The position numbers and the translations under genes were made by a program. 9,706 bases of DNA from an uncultured Isosphaeraceae bacterium (GTDB taxonomy: Bacteria; Planctomycetota; Planctomycetia; Isosphaerales; Isosphaeraceae), in assembly GCA_937907405.1 (NCBI GenBank), contig CALCIC010000359.1:1-9706 (forward strand), written 5' to 3'. Shown piece after piece: positions 6,345 through 9,706 of the stretch; the first letter of the stretch is position 1; the number at the start of each line of letters is the position of its first letter. The notes beneath the pieces are model-generated. The model was not told the origin of the DNA. It worked only from the letters and a program-made list of their open reading frames with translations, and ran no database searches.

Positions 6345-6358
6345 TCGCAGGCCTGCGA
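6345..6358. promoter_or_regulatory. 14-base perfect palindrome
   Basis: TCGCAGGCCTGCGA reads the same on both strands. It lies in the gap between the operon terminator and the small basic-protein gene, directly before the ATGAA/TTCAT boxes. A dimeric regulator site is possible; there is no direct evidence. Confidence 0.3.
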
Positions 6359-6359
6359 C

Positions 6360-6414
6360 TTCATGGTATGAAAAGACGAGCGATCATGAAATTTCCTCGT
6401 GTTTCATCTTGATC
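6360..6414. promoter_or_regulatory. Cluster of ATGAA/TTCAT boxes upstream of the small basic-protein gene
   Basis: TTCAT (6360-6364), ATGAA (6368-6372), ATGAAA (6386-6391) and TTTCAT (6402-6407) alternate as two inverted pairs within 48 bases; the second pair is flanked by GATC on both sides (6382-6385 and 6411-6414). The stretch from 6291 to 6521 carries no gene I can support and is visibly richer in A and T in its second half than the surrounding DNA, as expected for a promoter. A weak sigma-70-like pair, TTGATC and CATTCT spaced by 17, lies at about 6409-6437. A regulator is not identifiable. Confidence 0.3.
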
Positions 6415-6521
6415 TCGTTTCGACGAACGGGCATTCTCAAATACATCGTCGTCTTAGTTCGAGACGGCGAGGCCAATTCTCACAGTCCAGCTCATTTCTC
6501 GTTCCGAAGGAGTGACGCATC

Positions 6522-6650
6522 ATGGGCGACGCACGCGATACCGCGAAGAAGAAAAAGGCAGACGAGAAAAAGTCGGCCAAGCCGGCCAAGGCGCCCGCCA
6601 AGGCCGAGGTCAAGGCCGCGCCTCCGGCCGCCAAGTCCGGCAAAAAGTGA
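6522..6650 (+). CDS. 42-residue Lys/Ala/Pro-rich basic protein
   Basis: Short gene with ATG at 6522 and TGA at 6648-6650. GAAGGAG ends nine bases before the ATG, a good ribosome binding site. The product starts MGDARDTAKKKKADEKK and continues with KPAK, APAK and AEVK units to a KSGKK end. About a third of the residues are Lys and another third Ala, with no Cys or aromatic residues. This resembles the C-terminal tails of histone H1 and of bacterial H1-like nucleoid proteins, so DNA or RNA binding is plausible, but low complexity makes homology unreliable. It follows the operon terminator by 231 bases and so should have its own promoter. The opposite strand carries an overlapping hydrophobic frame that needs a TTG start and lacks a ribosome binding site. 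Confidence in the gene is moderate; its function is a guess. Confidence 0.6.
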   Translation: MGDARDTAKKKKADEKKSAKPAKAPAKAEVKAAPPAAKSGKK

Positions 6651-6679
6651 TCCCCACGCCAGAGAGACAGTGACGCCGC

Positions 6680-6727
6680 AAGGGCCGGCCGCCGTTCGAT
6701 CCCGTCGGGTTGAACGACGCCGGCCTT
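6680..6727. terminator. Imperfect hairpin between convergent genes, possible two-way terminator
   Basis: GGCCGGC (6683-6689) pairs with GCCGGCC (6719-6725), and inside it GTTC pairs with GAAC. It lies between the stops of the 42-codon gene (6650) and the minus-strand gene (6748), the expected place for a shared terminator. There is no clean T-run on either side: TTGCTCTT follows on plus, and the minus side has none. Its role is therefore inferred mainly from position. Confidence 0.45.
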
Positions 6728-6747
6728 GCTCTTCGGCGGACTGCCCG

Positions 6748-7842
6748 TCAGGTCGATCGAGGATCGGCGGCCGTGCCGAGCAGGCGCTGGGCTTCGTGCA
6801 GACTGCGAGTAGTGAGGGCCAGGGCGAACGGATGGGAGGGGACGGCGTACTGCTCGTCGGCGAGCTGGCCCGCGAGGATTCCCGCCGACGTCGCCAGATC
6901 GTCGTCGCCGAGCGCGTCCCAGAAGAAGGCCATCCAGAGCAACATCCGGCGGTACAGTTCAAGCCGATGGATCAGGCGGCGCTCGAACAGGTAGCGGTAC
7001 GCCCCCGAGTCCCGCGTCGGATCGGCGGCGGCCCGCCGCTCGCGGAGTGAGATCTCCTCCGCCAGCTCGAACGTCAAGGTCGAGCCGTCCACCCAGCCGG
7101 GACACTCTTCGAGGACCCGCCAGGACCGCTCCGCCAGCAAGGCGTGATCGACCGGGACCGACCATTCCGGCTTCATCGCCAGGAACGAGCCCGTGTGAAA
7201 CCCCGCGCCCAGCGTCGCATCGAGCCACGACCGCACGGCCGGCGGCGTCGCCCGGGCCGAGAGCATCAGGCTCCCCGCAAGCAGCCCGACCGCCAGGTCC
7301 GGAGCGTCCTCGACGCACTGCCCCGTCGACAGTTCGACGAACTGGGCGTACAGCTCGGCCTCGGCGGCCGGATCGGCGTCGACCACCCCGAGGACGTCGA
7401 GCACCCCCTTGCGGACGTCGCAGAGGAAGGCCGCCGCCGAGACGCCCCCGTCGTGGGCCGTCGAGACGACGACCCCCCCCGCCCCCTCGCCGTCGACGGC
7501 CGTAACCAGCGACCGGAGCAGCCGTCGCGAGGGGGCCCCGCCGACGGGTTCGATCGCGAAGGTCCGCCCCCCCCCGGCCACCGCCGCGCGGGTCTGGTCG
7601 TCTCGGCTGCCGGCCAGCAGGAGCAGCAGCCGGTTCAGTCCCTCGCCTCGCTTCGCGTCCAGCAGTTCGGCGACGATCCGCAGTCGGCTTTCCGAATCGA
7701 TCGCCTCAAGGCCCTGAAACGCGCTCCAGGACTGTTCGGGGTCTTGCTCCAGCCCTTCAAGCAGGTCGTCGAGCAAGGCCGAGGACGGATCAACGATCGC
7801 GTCCGATTCTGGTTCCTCGATCCGTTGAGCGCCTGAATCCAT
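6748..7842 (-). CDS. Hypothetical helical protein, 364 residues
   Basis: I do not recognise the family. The chain is acidic and Leu/Ala-rich. Residues 20-90 look like paired amphipathic helices in the style of HEAT repeats (SALLDDLLEGL, then SRLRIVAELLDAK and LNRLLLLLAG). Residues 100-200 mix strands and helices (GGVVVSTAHDGG, VLDVLGVVDAD), and 230-350 are again mostly helical, with an aromatic patch LYRRMLLWMAFFWDAL (296-311). There is no signal peptide, so it is probably cytoplasmic. The start at 7842 lies six bases after the stop of the upstream exported-protein gene; no strong Shine-Dalgarno site precedes it, which suggests translational coupling. The minus strand is chosen because this frame has a balanced, protein-like composition, while the overlapping plus-strand frames are Arg/Pro-rich. 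The downstream end faces a hairpin at 6680-6727. Confidence 0.75.
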   Translation of the reverse strand: MDSGAQRIEEPESDAIVDPSSALLDDLLEGLEQDPEQSWSAFQGLEAIDSESRLRIVAELLDAKRGEGLNRLLLLLAGSRDDQTRAAVAGGGRTFAIEPVGGAPSRRLLRSLVTAVDGEGAGGVVVSTAHDGGVSAAAFLCDVRKGVLDVLGVVDADPAAEAELYAQFVELSTGQCVEDAPDLAVGLLAGSLMLSARATPPAVRSWLDATLGAGFHTGSFLAMKPEWSVPVDHALLAERSWRVLEECPGWVDGSTLTFELAEEISLRERRAAADPTRDSGAYRYLFERRLIHRLELYRRMLLWMAFFWDALGDDDLATSAGILAGQLADEQYAVPSHPFALALTTRSLHEAQRLLGTAADPRST

Positions 7843-7848
7843 TCGGGT

Positions 7849-9705
7849 TCACCAGACTCGTGAAGGTCCCGGGTTCTTCCACACGCGGCCGACGGGCTTC
7901 TCCGACCTCGTGTAACCCGTACCCGGGCGTTCGGGGTTGATCGAGTACGTCCGAGAGTCGGCGCCGTCCCTGGAGTATTCGTAGATCGGCGTCGTTTCCG
8001 CAAGCTCGGAATCGGCCGGCAGCATGTAGAACAGGGCCTCGCCCTTCTTCCCGGCGTCGGCGGCGATGGTCGCCAGGCCCGGTCGGTCGAGGGCGAAGAA
8101 GGCGATCGAACGGCCGTGCACGCCTCCCGGAACCGCCGGGCCGAACGCCAACCCGCCGGGCGCCTCGTCGTCTTTCAACTCGTACAACGGCGCCGGCAGC
8201 GACAGCCGAGGGTCGGAGAGGTCGAGTTGATACATGACCTGGTTGTAATCGTACCGCGGCGTCACGTCCTTGGCGCCGGAGAACGTCGACGTGTAGGTCC
8301 CCTCGAAGTAGACGATCCGGCCGTTCTCCTGGTCGAACATCGGGTGTTGCTTGGGGTTGTAGAATGAGTAATCGTCATGTGTGGCGATCTTGCGAGCGTA
8401 GACCCATGGGCCAAGCGGGGTGTCGGACTCGCTGAACCAGACCTCGCCGAGATACGACGACTTGCCCCCGGCCTCGACCGCGATCGAGATCCAGCGCTTG
8501 CGGTAAGCGTTCCAGTACACCGACCCGCCGTGTGCCAGGACGGTCTTGCCGGTCTCGACGTCGCGGAGGTGCAACAGCCCCTCCTCGGGCTTCATCTTGC
8601 CTTCCCGGACGAGCCTGGCCTGATCGGTCTGACTGACGGCGTCGGTCTGCTTCTTCCAGCCGTACCGGAGCTTCCCCTCGGCGTCCCGGTCGAGTTTCCC
8701 CTCCTTCACGCCGGTCCCTTCCACAAGGCAGGTGAACGCTTCGGCGTTCCTGGGGTCGACGATCTTCTCGGGATCGGCGGGAACCCGGACGAGCGGATAG
8801 GGGCTGGAATAATAGACGTACTCCGTGTCGCCGTCACGATGGACGAACGGGTGCCCGGACGGCCCTCCCGACGGCCGGAGCGTTTCCTTGGGCTCGAACA
8901 CCACGCGCTTCTCGAACGTCTGGGTCCTCGGATTGAACTCGACGCTGCCGCGCTCGTACGCCTCCATCGACGGCTTGACCTTGGCGTAATTGGCGAACAT
9001 CCGTTCCTGGCCTTGCGCGTCGGTCAGGACGACGAGGCCGGTGATCCAGGTCGGGCCCTCGCCGGGCATCCGGCAGGTCGGCCGGGCGAACCCCTTGTCG
9101 TCGACGAAGTACGTCAGATCGACGCCCTTCGATGGGTCAAGCCCCCCCTCGCCGGGCGGATCGGAGACCGCGCCGGGGGAGTGGAAGTTGCCCAAGGGAT
9201 AGCCGGGACGGTTGGTGTCGCCCCAGAACCAGTGGATCTTCCCCTGGTAGACGGCGTTCAAAACGCTGTCCTGGCCGAGCACCTGGCCGTTGAGGACAGG
9301 CTCTTTGATCGGAATCGACGCGCCCGTGAGCAGGCTGTCGCGGTAGATCCCCGCGCCGGTCACGCGGTAGACGCGCCGGGCGACGTTGATCCGCTTGATC
9401 TTCAACCTGGCCTCGCCGCCGGGGCGAACGTCGACCCGGGCGCCGACGATGCCGAAGCCGTCCTTGGGATACTCGTAACCGTGGCTCTTGATCGAGAAGA
9501 AGACCTGAAGACCCATCAGCCCCGGCTCGTCGAAGGCGACGATTCCGTTGCTGTCGGTCACGTAGCGGATCTGGTTGACCGTCCGAAGCTCGACCAGCGG
9601 CACGCCCAGGCCGGTCTCGGCGTCGACGACCTCGATCCGGAACGGCCGGCGGTCGACGGCCGGCTCCTCGGCGGTCGCGACGGAAGGCACCGCCGCGAGG
9701 GTCAT
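7849..9705 (-). CDS. Exported protein, probable five-bladed beta-propeller (DUF4185-like), 5' end at the window edge
   Basis: At least 618 residues are in the window. The first residues (MTLAAVPSVATAEEP) read like the end of a Sec signal with cleavage after ATA, so the true start may lie just beyond the right edge. Residues 20-115 resemble a beta-sandwich of the carboxypeptidase regulatory-like kind (FRIEVVDAETGLGVPLVELRT). From about 140 the chain is strand-rich with propeller-type blocks: IHWFWGDTNR (157-166), GPSGHPFV (281-288), EYVYYSSPYPLVRVP (295-309), GGSVYWNAYRKRWI (393-406), SDTPLGPWVYA (427-437) and NPKQHPMFD with RIVYFEGTYT (450-472). Such blocks recall DUF4185 and the GH43/GH32 propellers, but I see no definite catalytic acid trio, so a sugar-binding or hydrolase role is only inferred. 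The 364-residue gene follows six bases downstream as a likely operon partner. Confidence 0.8.
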   Translation of the reverse strand: MTLAAVPSVATAEEPAVDRRPFRIEVVDAETGLGVPLVELRTVNQIRYVTDSNGIVAFDEPGLMGLQVFFSIKSHGYEYPKDGFGIVGARVDVRPGGEARLKIKRINVARRVYRVTGAGIYRDSLLTGASIPIKEPVLNGQVLGQDSVLNAVYQGKIHWFWGDTNRPGYPLGNFHSPGAVSDPPGEGGLDPSKGVDLTYFVDDKGFARPTCRMPGEGPTWITGLVVLTDAQGQERMFANYAKVKPSMEAYERGSVEFNPRTQTFEKRVVFEPKETLRPSGGPSGHPFVHRDGDTEYVYYSSPYPLVRVPADPEKIVDPRNAEAFTCLVEGTGVKEGKLDRDAEGKLRYGWKKQTDAVSQTDQARLVREGKMKPEEGLLHLRDVETGKTVLAHGGSVYWNAYRKRWISIAVEAGGKSSYLGEVWFSESDTPLGPWVYARKIATHDDYSFYNPKQHPMFDQENGRIVYFEGTYTSTFSGAKDVTPRYDYNQVMYQLDLSDPRLSLPAPLYELKDDEAPGGLAFGPAVPGGVHGRSIAFFALDRPGLATIAADAGKKGEALFYMLPADSELAETTPIYEYSRDGADSRTYSINPERPGTGYTRSEKPVGRVWKNPGPSRVW

Positions 9706-9706
9706 T

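Noticed and set aside
6437..6643. Minus-strand hydrophobic frame overlapping the 42-codon gene
   Set aside because: Needs a TTG start, has no ribosome binding site, and its Phe/Ala run is simply the complement of Lys and Ala codons on the plus strand.
7144..7836. A 230-codon plus-strand frame opposite the 364-residue gene
   Set aside because: Arg/Pro/Gln-rich and motif-free; the minus-strand frame is coupled to its upstream neighbour and has ordinary composition.
1..9706. CRISPR arrays, insertion sequences, tRNA or rRNA genes
   Set aside because: No regularly spaced repeats, transposase motifs, terminal repeats or cloverleaf-like segments were found on reading either strand.

Overview
The window is GC-rich throughout, with long spurious antisense frames. 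Its protein types (a Uma2 family endonuclease, a short one-helix protein whose membrane segment follows an Arg-rich stretch, exported hypothetical proteins) suggest a planctomycete, most likely of the Isosphaeraceae. That placement rests on familiarity with the protein types. No rRNA, tRNA or marker gene is present to confirm it.

Left part (1-1689): two divergent genes lie near the left edge, a minus-strand one-helix membrane protein with a Tyr-rich tail and a plus-strand Uma2 nuclease. The nuclease appears to have lost one base near its start, so its well-placed ribosome binding site drives a 29-codon ORF that ends in an ATGA overlap with an internal restart. A minus-strand exported cupin protein converges on the nuclease gene.

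Centre (1690-6290): a 518-base gene-free stretch with several inverted repeats separates the cupin gene from a tight plus-strand operon. The operon encodes a three-subunit molybdenum hydroxylase in the order 2Fe-2S subunit (with a Tat signal), molybdopterin subunit, FAD subunit, followed by a 79-residue Cys-rich protein. It ends at a clear intrinsic terminator. Only the 2Fe-2S subunit has an export signal, so the folded complex is probably carried across the membrane as a unit, as in periplasmic aldehyde oxidoreductases of the PaoABC type.

Right part (6291-9706): a lower-GC stretch with repeated ATGAA/TTCAT boxes precedes a 42-codon gene for a Lys/Ala/Pro-rich basic peptide. A hairpin separates it from a convergent two-gene minus-strand unit: an exported protein of about 618 residues, probably a beta-propeller with an N-terminal beta-sandwich-like region and cut by the right edge, followed six bases later by a 364-residue protein I do not recognise.

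I see no CRISPR array, transposase, phage gene or defence island. The best candidates for something undescribed are the Cys-rich fourth member of the hydroxylase operon, the Lys/Ala-rich peptide with its upstream box array, and the exported-protein pair at the right edge.
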